A stretch of 64,000 nt of DNA from Anderseniella sp039978075 (GCA_039978075.1 JBDWCA010000005.1:186001-250000), one strand, 5' to 3'. Shown: positions 17,496-26,694, counted from the first letter of the stretch. The notes: a model not told the origin generated them from the sequence alone. Program-made: numbers and translations.

Positions 17496-19564
17496 CACAC
17501 TACGCGCTTGCCATCGACATCGGAGGCACGTTTACCGACGCGGTTCTGCTGGGGTCGGATGGTCGGAGTTTCGTCGACAAGACACTGACGACGCATGACA
17601 ATCTGCTGGACGGGTTTTTCACCGGGGTTGACCTGGTGCTTGGAAAGGCAGGTGTTGGTTCAGGTGATATCGATGATGTCGTGGTGCATGCCACGACAGT
17701 GGTGACCAATGCGCTGATAGAACGCAAAGGCCCGCCGACGGCGTTGATCCTGACCAAGGGTTTCCGGGACATTCTCTACATTCGTGATGAGCACCGGTAT
17801 GACATGTATGATCCACAAATCGAGTTTGCCGACCCGCTGATACCGTCAGACCGGACTTTCACTGCGGATGAGCGCACCTATGCAGATGGCAGTGTCGGCA
17901 AGAAAGTGGATGAGGATGAGATCCGCAAGATCGCTGAACAGTGCCGTGACGCCGGCATTGTATCTGTTGCCGTGAGCCTGTTGAACTCGTACCGCAACGG
18001 CACCAATGAAGAAACCATTCGAGACGTGTTTACGGCGGTTGCGCCTGATCTGTACGTTTCGCTGTCGAGCGAGGTCGCACCGCAGATGCGGGAATACCCG
18101 AGAACCTCGACTGTCGCCATCAACGCTTACGCCGTACCGATCACCCGGCCTTATCTTGGAGCGTTGATTGAGGAGCTCGGCCAAAGAGGATTTGCCCAGC
18201 ATCCGCTGATCATGCTGTCAAACGGGGGCGTGCTTGGCGCTGACCGGGCCGGCGGGATGCCGGTGCGCATGATCGAATCCGGTCCTGCGGCAGGCGCGCT
18301 GGTGGCCTGCTATTTCTCACGGATATTCGATATTCCGGACCTGATCTCGTTTGACATGGGAGGCACGACGGCAAAGGCCTGTCTGATTCAGCAGGGTGAA
18401 CCGCTGATTACCGGTACATTCGAAGTTGACCGCAGCTACAGGTTCAAACCGGGTAGCGGCATGCCGATTACGGTGCCGTCAATCGACATGATCGAAATCG
18501 GTGCCGGTGGCGGCTCGATAGCATCGGTCAATGATCTCGGATTGCTGAAGGTCGGTCCGCAAAGTGCAGGCTCAATGCCGGGTCCGGTGTGTTACGGCCG
18601 CGGCGGCACGCAAGCTTGCGTCACCGATGCTGACGTGGCGCTCGGCATTATCGATGCCAGCAATTTTCTGGGCGGCGACATGAAACTGGACCGGGACGGG
18701 GCCGTGCAGGCACTGGCCAGACTTGGCGACGAACTCGGTTTGAGCCCGGAGCAGGCCGCATGGGGTGTGTTCGAAGTGGTCTGCGAACAGATGGCAGCGG
18801 CAACCCGCACCCATGCAACCGACAGGGGAATAGACTATCGCGGTTTGCCGATGCTGGCATTCGGCGGAGCGGGGCCTGTGCATGCCTGCATGGTGGCCGA
18901 CCTGATCGACAGCACCAAGGTGATCTATCCGCCGATGGCCAGTGTGTTGTCCGCCTTCGGCACCCTGGTGACCCCGGTACAGATCGACCTGATCCGCAGC
19001 ATGGTTGCCAACCTTGATAACCTGGACTGGCAGATGGCGGGTGACCTGCTCGACAGCATGATTGCGGAAGGCAGCAAGGCGCTGGCTGAATCAGGTATCA
19101 ACGAGGCTGAATATCGTTTCGGGTTTGCCATTGAACTGCGCTATGTGGGACAGCAGACGGAGGTCCACATCGATCTGCCGGATGATCCCAGAAACAGGCA
19201 GGACGAAGCCGGAATCCGCGCCCAGTTCGAGGCCGAGTATGAACGGCAATATGGCCTGAAACTGGATGGCATGGCTGTTGAAGTTGTCAACTGGCTGGTC
19301 ACGGCCAGTGGACCGCAACCGGATCGCGGCAGCAGTGTAGTGCCATCATCGGATGGATCCATCAAGCCGGGTGAGCGAACCGCTTATCTGGCGGGTAAAA
19401 GCCACACCGTGCCGGTATATCAGCGCAACCAGATTACCGCCTCCGATCAGATACCGGGACCGGTGATCATCGAGGAGCGCGAGACCACAATTTTTATTCT
19501 GGAAAACTGGACAGTCAGCCTGCACGAAACCGGCAGCCTGGTTGCAGAAAAGCAAGGGGGCTGA
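17492..19564 (+). CDS. hyuA: hydantoinase/oxoprolinase subunit A (HyuA-like ATPase subunit)
   Basis: A 690-residue member of the HyuA / acetone carboxylase beta / 5-oxoprolinase superfamily, which uses an actin-like ATPase fold to activate a carbonyl or amide. The first phosphate loop AIDIGGTFTDAVLL is at residues 7-20, followed by HATTVVTNALIERKGP; the second phosphate loop is DMGGTTAKACL, and GAGGGSIASV and CYGRGGTQACVTDADV are typical of the family. It is followed three bases later by the B subunit. No gamma subunit of the acetone carboxylase type is nearby, so N-methylhydantoinase or an oxoprolinase-like amide hydrolysis is more likely. The exact substrate is unknown. Confidence 0.88.
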   Translation: MTHYALAIDIGGTFTDAVLLGSDGRSFVDKTLTTHDNLLDGFFTGVDLVLGKAGVGSGDIDDVVVHATTVVTNALIERKGPPTALILTKGFRDILYIRDEHRYDMYDPQIEFADPLIPSDRTFTADERTYADGSVGKKVDEDEIRKIAEQCRDAGIVSVAVSLLNSYRNGTNEETIRDVFTAVAPDLYVSLSSEVAPQMREYPRTSTVAINAYAVPITRPYLGALIEELGQRGFAQHPLIMLSNGGVLGADRAGGMPVRMIESGPAAGALVACYFSRIFDIPDLISFDMGGTTAKACLIQQGEPLITGTFEVDRSYRFKPGSGMPITVPSIDMIEIGAGGGSIASVNDLGLLKVGPQSAGSMPGPVCYGRGGTQACVTDADVALGIIDASNFLGGDMKLDRDGAVQALARLGDELGLSPEQAAWGVFEVVCEQMAAATRTHATDRGIDYRGLPMLAFGGAGPVHACMVADLIDSTKVIYPPMASVLSAFGTLVTPVQIDLIRSMVANLDNLDWQMAGDLLDSMIAEGSKALAESGINEAEYRFGFAIELRYVGQQTEVHIDLPDDPRNRQDEAGIRAQFEAEYERQYGLKLDGMAVEVVNWLVTASGPQPDRGSSVVPSSDGSIKPGERTAYLAGKSHTVPVYQRNQITASDQIPGPVIIEERETTIFILENWTVSLHETGSLVAEKQGG

Positions 19565-19567
19565 ACT

Positions 19568-21109
19568 ATGGATGGCGTTGAACTGCAAATCCTCTGGAGC
19601 AATCTGATCGGCATCGTCAGCGAGCAGGCACGGGCGTTGCAGCGCATTGCCTTCAGCCCGATCGTGCGTGAAGCCGGTGACCTGGCGAACGGCCTTTTTG
19701 ATGAAAAGGCACGCATGGTGGCGCAGGCTGTCACCGGTACGCCGGGACACATAAACTCGCTTGCAGCCGCGGCGCAGAACCTTCTGAACCATACGGACAT
19801 GGACCAGTTGAAACCCGGTGATGTGCTGATCACCAACGACCCGTGGATGTCAGCCGGGCACTTTTTCGACATTACCGTGCTGTCACCGATATTCCGCAAT
19901 GACCGGATCATCGGGTATGCGGGATCGACTATCCACCACAGCGATATCGGCGGCTACGGCATCGGGTCGGGCGCGCGGGACATTCACGAAGAGGGTCTGT
20001 GGATCCCGGTGATGAAACTGTATGAGGCAGGTAAGCCGAACGAGACGCTTTTCTCCATCATCAAGCGCAATGTCAGGACACCGGATGCCCTGATGGGTGA
20101 TCTGGGCGCTCAAGTCTCCAGCGGCATCATTGCATCAGACCGGTTGAACGCCCTTTGTGACCGGTACAATCTGGACGACATTTCCGCTCTGTCGGAGGAA
20201 ATCATAAACCGGTCGGAAAAAAGCACCCGCGATGTCATCAGGCAATTGCCTGGCGGTACTTATACCGGAGAATCCGATTTCGATGTTCCAGGTGGCGAAA
20301 CAATCAAGCTGAAGACGGCGGTGGCTGTGGATGCCGATGCCGGTGAGATCATCATCGACTTTGCCGGCTCATCGGGACCAAGCGGCATGGGTATCAATGT
20401 TGTTCCTGCCTATACGCACGCTTATGCCACTTTCGCGGTTCGATCGACACTGAACCCCGAACTGCCCAACAATGCCGGCAGCCTGATGCCGATCAAGATC
20501 AAGCTGCCGGATGAGTGCGTCGTCAATGCGCGCTATCCGTCTCCGGTGAACGCGCGTCACGTGGTTGGCATGTATGTGCCGTTTCCAATCCTCAAAGCCC
20601 TTGCGCAGATCGTGCCTGACAAGGTTGTCGCGGAAGGTTCCGGTGCTGTCTGGACCATTCAGATACAGGGCAGGGATGCAGACGGGCGACCGTTCACCAG
20701 TTCAATGTTCAACTATTCCGGTGGAATGGGTGCTCGCGCTGGCAAACCGGGTCTGTCGGCCATCTGTTATCCGACCGGAGTGGCGGCGGTTCCCGTCGAA
20801 GTGTTGGAAGCGTCCTATCCGATTGAGTTTACCTGCAAGGAGCTTGAACACGGCACCGGCGGCGACGGCAAGCAGCGTGGCGGTGATGGTCAGCGAATCG
20901 GATACCGCATGCGGACCTCGTCAAAATGGCTTTTGAACACCATTCCAAGCCGGCTGAATGAGCCGCCTGAGGGTCTTGCCGGCGGCGGCGCGGGATCTGC
21001 GGGCCGGTTTGAGATCAACGGTGAAGCGGTGGCAGATACCCGCAAGCGGGAAATGCAACCGGATGATGAAGTCTTCATGGTGACGCCAGGCGGTGGCGGT
21101 TTCGGATAA
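19568..21109 (+). CDS. hyuB: hydantoinase/oxoprolinase subunit B (HyuB-like)
   Basis: A 513-residue partner of HyuA, near the low end of the family range. Recognisable features are the N-terminal ALQRIAFSPIVREAGD segment, the DVLITNDPWMSAGHFFDI region with metal-binding residues, GSTIHHSDIGG, and the Gly-rich C-terminus ending PGGGGFG. The pair is expected to form a cytoplasmic ATP-dependent complex. The product of ring opening or carboxylation would then pass to the aldolase encoded next. Confidence 0.88.
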   Translation: MDGVELQILWSNLIGIVSEQARALQRIAFSPIVREAGDLANGLFDEKARMVAQAVTGTPGHINSLAAAAQNLLNHTDMDQLKPGDVLITNDPWMSAGHFFDITVLSPIFRNDRIIGYAGSTIHHSDIGGYGIGSGARDIHEEGLWIPVMKLYEAGKPNETLFSIIKRNVRTPDALMGDLGAQVSSGIIASDRLNALCDRYNLDDISALSEEIINRSEKSTRDVIRQLPGGTYTGESDFDVPGGETIKLKTAVAVDADAGEIIIDFAGSSGPSGMGINVVPAYTHAYATFAVRSTLNPELPNNAGSLMPIKIKLPDECVVNARYPSPVNARHVVGMYVPFPILKALAQIVPDKVVAEGSGAVWTIQIQGRDADGRPFTSSMFNYSGGMGARAGKPGLSAICYPTGVAAVPVEVLEASYPIEFTCKELEHGTGGDGKQRGGDGQRIGYRMRTSSKWLLNTIPSRLNEPPEGLAGGGAGSAGRFEINGEAVADTRKREMQPDDEVFMVTPGGGGFG

Positions 21110-21130
21110 ACCAGACGGGGAAAAGCGAGC

Positions 21131-21874
21131 ATGAACAAAGAGTTTTGCAGCCGATTGCGTCGGTGTGAAACCATGACCGGCACATTCGTGAAACTGCATG
21201 ATCCGTCGGTGATCGAAATCCTGGCTCATGCGGGCCTGGACTTTGTTGTGCTTGATGCAGAACACGCACCGCTGGGCCGGCAGCAGCTTGCGACGCTTTT
21301 GCTGGCCGCGACGGCCGCCCGTCTGCCGGCCATTGTCCGGGTTCCCGAAGCCACAAAGACCTGGGTTTCCACTGCACTGGACTGTGGCGCAGCCGGTATC
21401 ATGGTGCCGCACGTGTCTACGGTCGCAGTGGCTGTGCGATTGGCAGAGTTGATGCAATTTGGCCGCAATGGGCGCGGGTTTTCCCCGTCCACGCGGGCAG
21501 CGGAGTTCGGGCGACGCGGCATCGCAAAGCATCTGAAAGTTCAACCTGAGGAAACCTGCCTGATATGCCAGATCGAAGATCCGGAAGGTGCTCGAAACGC
21601 TGATGACATTGCCGCAATCGACGGTGTTGATTGCCTGTTTGTCGGGCCGGTGGACCTGGCTGTGTCGATTGGTCAGACCGATGTCTCAGGCGTTGAAGTG
21701 ATCTCATTGTGTGAACAGATTGTCAGGAGTTCCGTAGCCGCAGAAAAAGCAGCGGGCATGTTCTCAACATCGTCGTCCGCCGCCCGGTTCTGGCAGGAAA
21801 AGGGCGTCAGCCTGGTGGTTGTCGGGACGGATCAATCTTTTCTCAAGACAGGCGCACAGGCAGCGCTGGCCTGA
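21131..21874 (+). CDS. HpcH/HpaI-type class II pyruvate aldolase
   Basis: A 247-residue metal-dependent aldolase that reversibly splits 4-hydroxy-2-oxo acids to pyruvate and an aldehyde. Motifs match the family: LDAEHAPLGRQQL, GAAGIMVPHVSTV, and CQIEDPEGARNADDI with the metal-binding Glu, followed by DCLFVGPVDLAVSIG. It is the last gene of the TRAP/Hyu operon and suggests that the imported compound is finally cleaved to a C3 acid. It ends seven bases from the convergent ScfR gene. Confidence 0.88.
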   Translation: MNKEFCSRLRRCETMTGTFVKLHDPSVIEILAHAGLDFVVLDAEHAPLGRQQLATLLLAATAARLPAIVRVPEATKTWVSTALDCGAAGIMVPHVSTVAVAVRLAELMQFGRNGRGFSPSTRAAEFGRRGIAKHLKVQPEETCLICQIEDPEGARNADDIAAIDGVDCLFVGPVDLAVSIGQTDVSGVEVISLCEQIVRSSVAAEKAAGMFSTSSSAARFWQEKGVSLVVVGTDQSFLKTGAQAALA

Positions 21875-21881
21875 TAAAGTT

Positions 21882-23294
21882 CTAACTTTCAAAGTGCGTG
21901 GCACCACGGCGGTTTTCATCCAGTGGCAGGTTTGAATAGAACGGGTCATGTGCCCTTTGTTCACACTGTTGACGCGGGCACAACCGGCAATTGACGCCGA
22001 TTTCCGTGACCATTCGCGTTGCCTTCGGATCGATGGTTATGCCGTAAATGGTTTCCTGCGAGTACTCGATCGAACATCCCAGCGACACTGCCAGACGCTT
22101 GTCTTCGGTTGAATACTTCGTCGTTGGCCGGTCGACGGTCCGGTTGATGGTCAGATAGCGGCTGTTGTCCGGCATCTCGACGATCTGGGTCATGATGCGA
22201 CCCGGCACGCGAAAACAGTAGTGGATATCGAGGCGCGGACAGGCACCGCCATAGCGGGCCAGCTGGATCGGGGTCACGTTGAACCGCTTGGAGATGTTTC
22301 CGGCACGGTCGACCCGCAGGAAGAAGAACGGAATGCCTTTTTGTCCCGGCTTCTGCAGTGTTGTCAGACGGTGGCAGACCTGTTCATAGGAAACCGAAAA
22401 CAAGGCCGACAGTCTGTCTATGTCATACTTCGCCTGCACCGCTTCCCTGTAGAAATCACCATATGGCATCATCAGTGCGGCGGCGAAATAGTTGGCCAGT
22501 TCGACACGGCAACGCGACGCCATGCGCTCGCTGGACTGCAACTTGTCCGACAATTGTTCACTGAGAATGTCAGGAAATTCAATCAGTGCGATCATGTGCG
22601 CCAGCTGAAAGACCCGATTGTTGTAATCAAGCCCGTCAGACAGCTGTATCTGCTTTTTGCTCCGGTTGTAGTAGCGCAGCGATATGCCGAGTTGCTCTGC
22701 GCGCACCTGTTTGACGTCTATGCTCAGCTGATCCTTGAGGCGGGATTTGAGGGCGCCGTACATTTCCTGGCGATCGGGTGTGTCTTGCCCCCAGAACTGT
22801 TCGGCACACTGTTCGAGCGCGGGGAAGTGGTTGTTGTTCCTGCGGAAGAAATCATGCACGCCCTGCTCAATGGAGAATGAAGCTTCCATGGTGTCTGACA
22901 TGGCTTCATTCTGTTCTGCCAGCCGCTCCCCGAAGGTGCGGTAGGCATTGAAGATGTTCAGCATTCCACGCACCAGATTGGGCGATCCTTCAAGTGCGCT
23001 GCGCAGCTCTTCAACGTCAGGCGGTTTGTCGCCGAAGGCCGGGTCCCTGGTTACTTCGCGCAGTTCGCCAAGCAGCATGGCGGAATCTGAGTTGGTCAGG
23101 TCACGCCAGTTGATGCCGAAATTGTCAGCCAGGCTGATGAGAAATTTCAGCGACGCGCTGCGCTGGTTTCGTTCTACAAGGTTGACATAGCTGGGACTTA
23201 CACCCAGCGCTTTGGCAAGGTCAGCCTGCGTCAGGCCGTCATTCTGACGAAGTTCGCGCAGCTTGGGCCCAATGAATATTTTCTCTCCAGCCAT
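21882..23294 (-). CDS. XRE-family short-chain acyl-CoA regulator (ScfR/PrpR/RamB type)
   Basis: A 470-residue regulator. The N-terminal Xre-type helix-turn-helix (about 8-65) includes LTQADLAKALGVSPSYV. The middle carries an ImmA/IrrE-like domain (about 180-320), with AALMMPYGDFY marking the usual region. A C-terminal Cys-rich domain contains GGACPRLDIHYCF, NCRLCPRQQC and a further Cys in LGCSIEY. Known relatives are RamB of corynebacteria and PrpR of mycobacteria, which sense acyl-CoA and control glyoxylate, propionate or methylcitrate genes; PrpR has been reported to carry an Fe-S cluster. Its position beside mtkAB and mcl fits control of acetyl-CoA/glyoxylate metabolism. The TTTGTAATTT at 23331 lies in its promoter region. 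Confidence 0.88.
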   Translation of the reverse strand: MAGEKIFIGPKLRELRQNDGLTQADLAKALGVSPSYVNLVERNQRSASLKFLISLADNFGINWRDLTNSDSAMLLGELREVTRDPAFGDKPPDVEELRSALEGSPNLVRGMLNIFNAYRTFGERLAEQNEAMSDTMEASFSIEQGVHDFFRRNNNHFPALEQCAEQFWGQDTPDRQEMYGALKSRLKDQLSIDVKQVRAEQLGISLRYYNRSKKQIQLSDGLDYNNRVFQLAHMIALIEFPDILSEQLSDKLQSSERMASRCRVELANYFAAALMMPYGDFYREAVQAKYDIDRLSALFSVSYEQVCHRLTTLQKPGQKGIPFFFLRVDRAGNISKRFNVTPIQLARYGGACPRLDIHYCFRVPGRIMTQIVEMPDNSRYLTINRTVDRPTTKYSTEDKRLAVSLGCSIEYSQETIYGITIDPKATRMVTEIGVNCRLCPRQQCEQRAHDPFYSNLPLDENRRGATHFES

Positions 23295-23371
23295 TCGCTG
23301 ATGGAGCCCGGAATTGCAGACTTAGTCAAGTTTGTAATTTGAGTAATTGACTGGTTGACTAATGTCTTGGT

Positions 23372-24106
23372 TTATACTGCTTTGCGCGCATGTTGGCTGG
23401 TGCTGCTCATGTGTGACAGCAGGACGACATTTTCACAACCGTGAAGCCGGTCGCAGATGGCAGGCTCGTCGTGGATCACGTCCAGACCCGCGCCGCCAAT
23501 TGTGCCATGCCAAAGTGCATCGGCCAGCGCCTCTTCATCCACCAGTTCACCGCCGGCAGTGTTTATCAGATAGGCATCCGGTTTCATTTTGTTGAGCTGC
23601 AGCGCGTCGATGAGGTGCCGGTTTTTCGTATCTGCAGGGCAGTGCAGGGACACGAAATCGGATCGGCCCAGCAGGTGGTCGATGTCGTCCACCTGTTCAG
23701 CATCAAGCTTGTCGAGGTCTTCGTCCGGCACCGCTGAGCGGTTGTGAACCACAATCTTCATGCCGAAGCCAAAGTGCGCCTTGCGGGCAGTTTCACGCCC
23801 GATACGCCCAAAACCGACAATTCCCAAAGTCTTGCCCGACAGTTTCTGCCCCGTCATCAGCATGAGCTTCAGGGCGGTTTCGGCTGTGCCTGCATTCATT
23901 TCGCCGGGCGTGCCGGCAGTGACGTTGCCTGCAGCCCTGGCCATGCCGGCAGTCATATTGCCTTCGGCGGCGCAAAACTGTTTGCCGATTTCAAATGCCG
24001 GTTTGGCCGGGTCCGGAGCAGGTGAACCGGGGGAGTGCGACTGATCTGGAAACATGGTGGCACAACCTTTCAGGGCTGGGGTCAATGTGTTTACGCTGGC
24101 GGCCAT
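23372..24106 (-). pseudogene. hprA: degraded D-2-hydroxyacid dehydrogenase (hydroxypyruvate reductase-like)
   Basis: An open frame of 244 codons with the Rossmann domain of a D-glycerate/hydroxypyruvate reductase (KTLGIVGFGRIGRETARKA, residues 92-110; IGGAGLDVIHDEP, 203-215). Three lesions point to loss of function. The N-terminal catalytic half is gone, replaced by unrelated sequence. About 25 residues between LKLMLMTG and LSGKTLG are deleted. The protein stops just after LLSHMSSTSQ, some 25 residues early. The catalytic Arg of the NTARG motif is Gly (G185), while the Glu (E214) and His (H232) remain. The frame has a plausible start with GAGGA seven bases upstream, 10 bases after mtkB, so it may still be translated. 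hprA beside mtkAB is classical serine-cycle gene order. Confidence 0.75.
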
Positions 24107-24116
24107 TGGCGATTCC

Positions 24117-25007
24117 TCACGCGGCTTTGCGGTGCGCGCTGTGTACCGTGGCGCCGATCTCTGATGGGTTGGGTACAATCGCAACGCCGACCTCGCGCAG
24201 CAACTCGACCTTTTCCGGCGCGCTTTCCCCGAAGGCTGAAATGATTGCACCGGCGTGGCCCATGCGCTTGCCCTTGGGCGCGGTGAGGCCTGCAACATAG
24301 GCTATGACCGGCTTCTTCATGTGATCGCGAATGAATTCCGCGGCTTCTGCTTCCTGCGGTCCGCCGATCTCGCCGATCAGAACAACTGCAGACGTGTCAT
24401 CATCGCGTTCAAACAGTGCCAGTATGTCCTTGAACGAGCTGCCATTGATCGGGTCGCCACCGATGCCGACGCTTGTGGATACGCCGATGCCGAGATCTTT
24501 CATCTGCGAGGCGGCTTCGTAGCCAAGCGTGCCGGAACGGCCAACGATGCCAACCGAGCCGGGCAGATAAATGTGGCCCGGCATGATGCCCGCCAGCGCT
24601 TCTCCCGGCGTGATGATGCCGGCGCAGTTGGGGCCGAGCAGCCGCATGCGTTTGTCTTCGCGGTACCTGCGCATGAAGCGCTTGACACGCATCATGTCCT
24701 GGGCCGGGATGCCGTCGGTGATCGACACACACAGATCGATGCCGGCATCAGCGGCTTCCATGATTGAATCTGCTGCAAATGGCGGCGGTACAACGACCAG
24801 GCTTGCCGTTGCCCCGGTGGCATCCACTGCTTCCTTGACGGTGTTGAACACCGGCTTGCCCATGGCCGTTTCGCCACCGCGACCGGGGACAACACCGCCG
24901 ACTACATTGGTGCCGTAATCGATCATTTCCTGCGTGTGAAACTGGCCGATACGTCCGGTAATGCCCTGGACGATCAACGGGGTGGTCTTGTCTATCAGGA
25001 TGCTCAT
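24117..25007 (-). CDS. mtkB: malate-CoA ligase alpha subunit (malate thiokinase / SucD-like)
   Basis: A 296-residue CoA-binding subunit of an ADP-forming acid-CoA ligase. The N-terminal CoA domain has IVQGITGRIGQFHTQEM and YGTNVVGGVVPGRGG, and the ligase domain has GPNCAGIITPGE and VGIVGRSGTLGYEA. The phosphohistidine loop is GHAGAIISAF. Length and the neighbouring malyl-CoA lyase favour malate thiokinase over succinyl-CoA synthetase, which in alphaproteobacteria usually sits in a TCA-cycle cluster with mdh and sucAB. It overlaps mtkA by four bases (ATGA). The complex converts malate, ATP and CoA into malyl-CoA. Confidence 0.9.
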   Translation of the reverse strand: MSILIDKTTPLIVQGITGRIGQFHTQEMIDYGTNVVGGVVPGRGGETAMGKPVFNTVKEAVDATGATASLVVVPPPFAADSIMEAADAGIDLCVSITDGIPAQDMMRVKRFMRRYREDKRMRLLGPNCAGIITPGEALAGIMPGHIYLPGSVGIVGRSGTLGYEAASQMKDLGIGVSTSVGIGGDPINGSSFKDILALFERDDDTSAVVLIGEIGGPQEAEAAEFIRDHMKKPVIAYVAGLTAPKGKRMGHAGAIISAFGESAPEKVELLREVGVAIVPNPSEIGATVHSAHRKAA

Positions 25008-26200
25008 GACGCTGCTGCCATGGTTGGCTGGTTGAGAGAGGCTTTGGAAATCGTCACCGCCTTGTCGGCGGCTTCGGCGAGGGTTGTGGCAGTTGCTATC
25101 GGCAAACCGCTATTGGCCAGAATCTCCATGCCCTTTTCGACATTGGTACCGGCAAGGCGTACGATCACCGGCAGGTCCATTTCGGTTGTCTGAAGCGCCT
25201 GCACAACCCCTTCCGCAACCCAGTCGCAGCGATTGATGCCGGCAAAAATGTTGACCAGAATGGCACTGACCTTGTCATCAGAGCGCACCAGATTAAAAGC
25301 TTTTGCCACCCGCTCCGGTGACGCGCCGCCACCTATGTCGAGGAAATTGGCCGGTTCACCACCGGCGAGCTTGATCATGTCCATGGTCGCCATTGCCAGG
25401 CCGGCGCCATTGACGATGCAGCCGATATTGCCGTCCAGGCCCACATAACTCAGACCCTGGTCAGCCGCCTTCGTCTCGCGCAGGTCTTCCTGGCTCTTGT
25501 CGCGCAGTTCCATAATCTGCTGGCGGCGGAAAAGGGCGTTGTCGTCAAACTCCATCTTGGCATCGAGCGCCATGACCGAATTGTCCGAGGTTACAACAAG
25601 CGGGTTGATTTCAACCATGGTGGCGTCAAGGTCGCGAAACGCCCGATAACATCCCCTGATTGTGGTGACGGCACTCTGAACATGGCTGGCGTCCAGGCCG
25701 AGCCTGAACACAATCTCACGCGCCTGGAATTCGGTGAGGCCAACAGCCGGGTCAACGACACTGCGAATGATCGTGTCCGGCTGATCCTGTGCAATTTCCT
25801 CGATTTCCATGCCGCCGGACGAGGATGCCACGACCATGATGCGCTCGCTCGAGCGATCAAGCACGAAACCGAGATAAAGCTCACGTTCAATCTCGACACC
25901 GTTTTCAACGTAAACGCGGTAAACAATCTTGCCGGCGGGTCCGGACTGGTTTGTGACCAGTTTCTTGCCGAACATCTCATCGGCTGCATCAAATACTTCG
26001 TGTTCGGTGCCGCAGACCTTTACGCCACCTGCCTTGCCGCGGCCACCGGTATGGACCTGCGCCTTGACGACCCATTTGTCACCACCGATTTCATGAGCCC
26101 GGTAAGTTGCCTGCTCCGGGCTGTAGGCCAGTCCGCCGGATGGCACCTTTACGCCGAATTCCCGCAGGAGGTCCTTGGCCTGATACTCATGAATATCCAT
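25004..26200 (-). CDS. mtkA: malate-CoA ligase beta subunit (malate thiokinase / SucC-like)
   Basis: A 398-residue ATP-grasp subunit. The N-terminus MDIHEYQAKDLLREFGV is standard for this family, followed by KAQVHTGGRGKAGGVKV in the nucleotide-binding part, EINPLVVT as a Mg-binding strand, and GLDGNIGCIVNGAGLAM and FLDIGGGASPERV in the C-terminal power-helix domain. It partners MtkB. It starts 14 bases after the small upstream gene, with a GAAGG within the end of that gene, consistent with one operon. Confidence 0.9.
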   Translation of the reverse strand: MDIHEYQAKDLLREFGVKVPSGGLAYSPEQATYRAHEIGGDKWVVKAQVHTGGRGKAGGVKVCGTEHEVFDAADEMFGKKLVTNQSGPAGKIVYRVYVENGVEIERELYLGFVLDRSSERIMVVASSSGGMEIEEIAQDQPDTIIRSVVDPAVGLTEFQAREIVFRLGLDASHVQSAVTTIRGCYRAFRDLDATMVEINPLVVTSDNSVMALDAKMEFDDNALFRRQQIMELRDKSQEDLRETKAADQGLSYVGLDGNIGCIVNGAGLAMATMDMIKLAGGEPANFLDIGGGASPERVAKAFNLVRSDDKVSAILVNIFAGINRCDWVAEGVVQALQTTEMDLPVIVRLAGTNVEKGMEILANSGLPIATATTLAEAADKAVTISKASLNQPTMAAAS

Positions 26201-26214
26201 GGTTCAATGTACCT

Positions 26215-26589
26215 TCAAGCCGCTTCGGAAAGCTGACGAGGCGGAACTGCGTGCGCTCCATCTTGTGTATCGCGGGCGATGTCGCTGCAGAGTGCGCGCA
26301 TTTCCTCGGGCTGGTCAGTGATGATCATCACCCGGCCGCGGCGTTCTGTGATCCGATGCGCCAGATCGGTTGTGTCCTGCCCATCTGATTGGTGCAGGTT
26401 GACCGGCAGTTGTTCGTAACTGACCTGAAGGTTTCTCAGGCGCAGGAACACTTCTTCCTCGACAGGCCGGGCATTTGCGACATCGGTGAACCGCAGGTCG
26501 AGAACCGCCTCACATGTCATATCGGCACCGTGCTGCATGGACTGAAGATCAAGCTCGCTGGCAATCTTGATGTCGGTGTGATTCTGCAT
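26215..26589 (-). CDS. conserved small protein, possibly a catalytically dead phosphatase fold
   Basis: A 124-residue protein with no firm family match. The core resembles the dual-specificity-phosphatase-like (DUF442-type) fold: VLDLRF (29-34), a central VSYEQLPVNL (56-65), a helix TTDLAHRITERRG, then the strand RVMIITDQ (86-93). In active members that strand leads into a Cys-x5-Arg loop, but here it reads TDQPEEM with neither catalytic residue. If this is right, the protein is a ligand-binding or scaffold version. It has a good GGGAGC site eight bases before its ATG and is the first gene of the mtkA-mtkB operon, so it probably serves malyl-CoA metabolism. The family assignment is tentative. 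Confidence 0.6.
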   Translation of the reverse strand: MQNHTDIKIASELDLQSMQHGADMTCEAVLDLRFTDVANARPVEEEVFLRLRNLQVSYEQLPVNLHQSDGQDTTDLAHRITERRGRVMIITDQPEEMRALCSDIARDTQDGAHAVPPRQLSEAA

Positions 26590-26694
26590 GGTCTTGCTCC
26601 CTGTAAGTGGTTTTTCGCTGTCTGAAACCTACGCAGGGCGGCGCTCGCAAGGGAAGTGAATTCGAGTCAATATGTGTAGTGAGTTATTTTTATA

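Noticed and set aside
22221..22880. Forward open frame of 219 codons antisense to the ScfR regulator
   Set aside because: The reverse frame has clear helix-turn-helix and Cys-cluster features; the forward product shows none.
24107..24298. Longer N-terminus for the dehydrogenase-like frame
   Set aside because: This part is an alternate frame of mtkB, and a good ribosome site precedes the ATG at 24106.
24117..26200. Succinyl-CoA synthetase (sucCD) as the identity of the ligase pair
   Set aside because: Neighbours are malyl-CoA lyase and a hydroxypyruvate reductase remnant instead of TCA-cycle genes, so malate thiokinase is favoured; only an assay would exclude SucCD fully.
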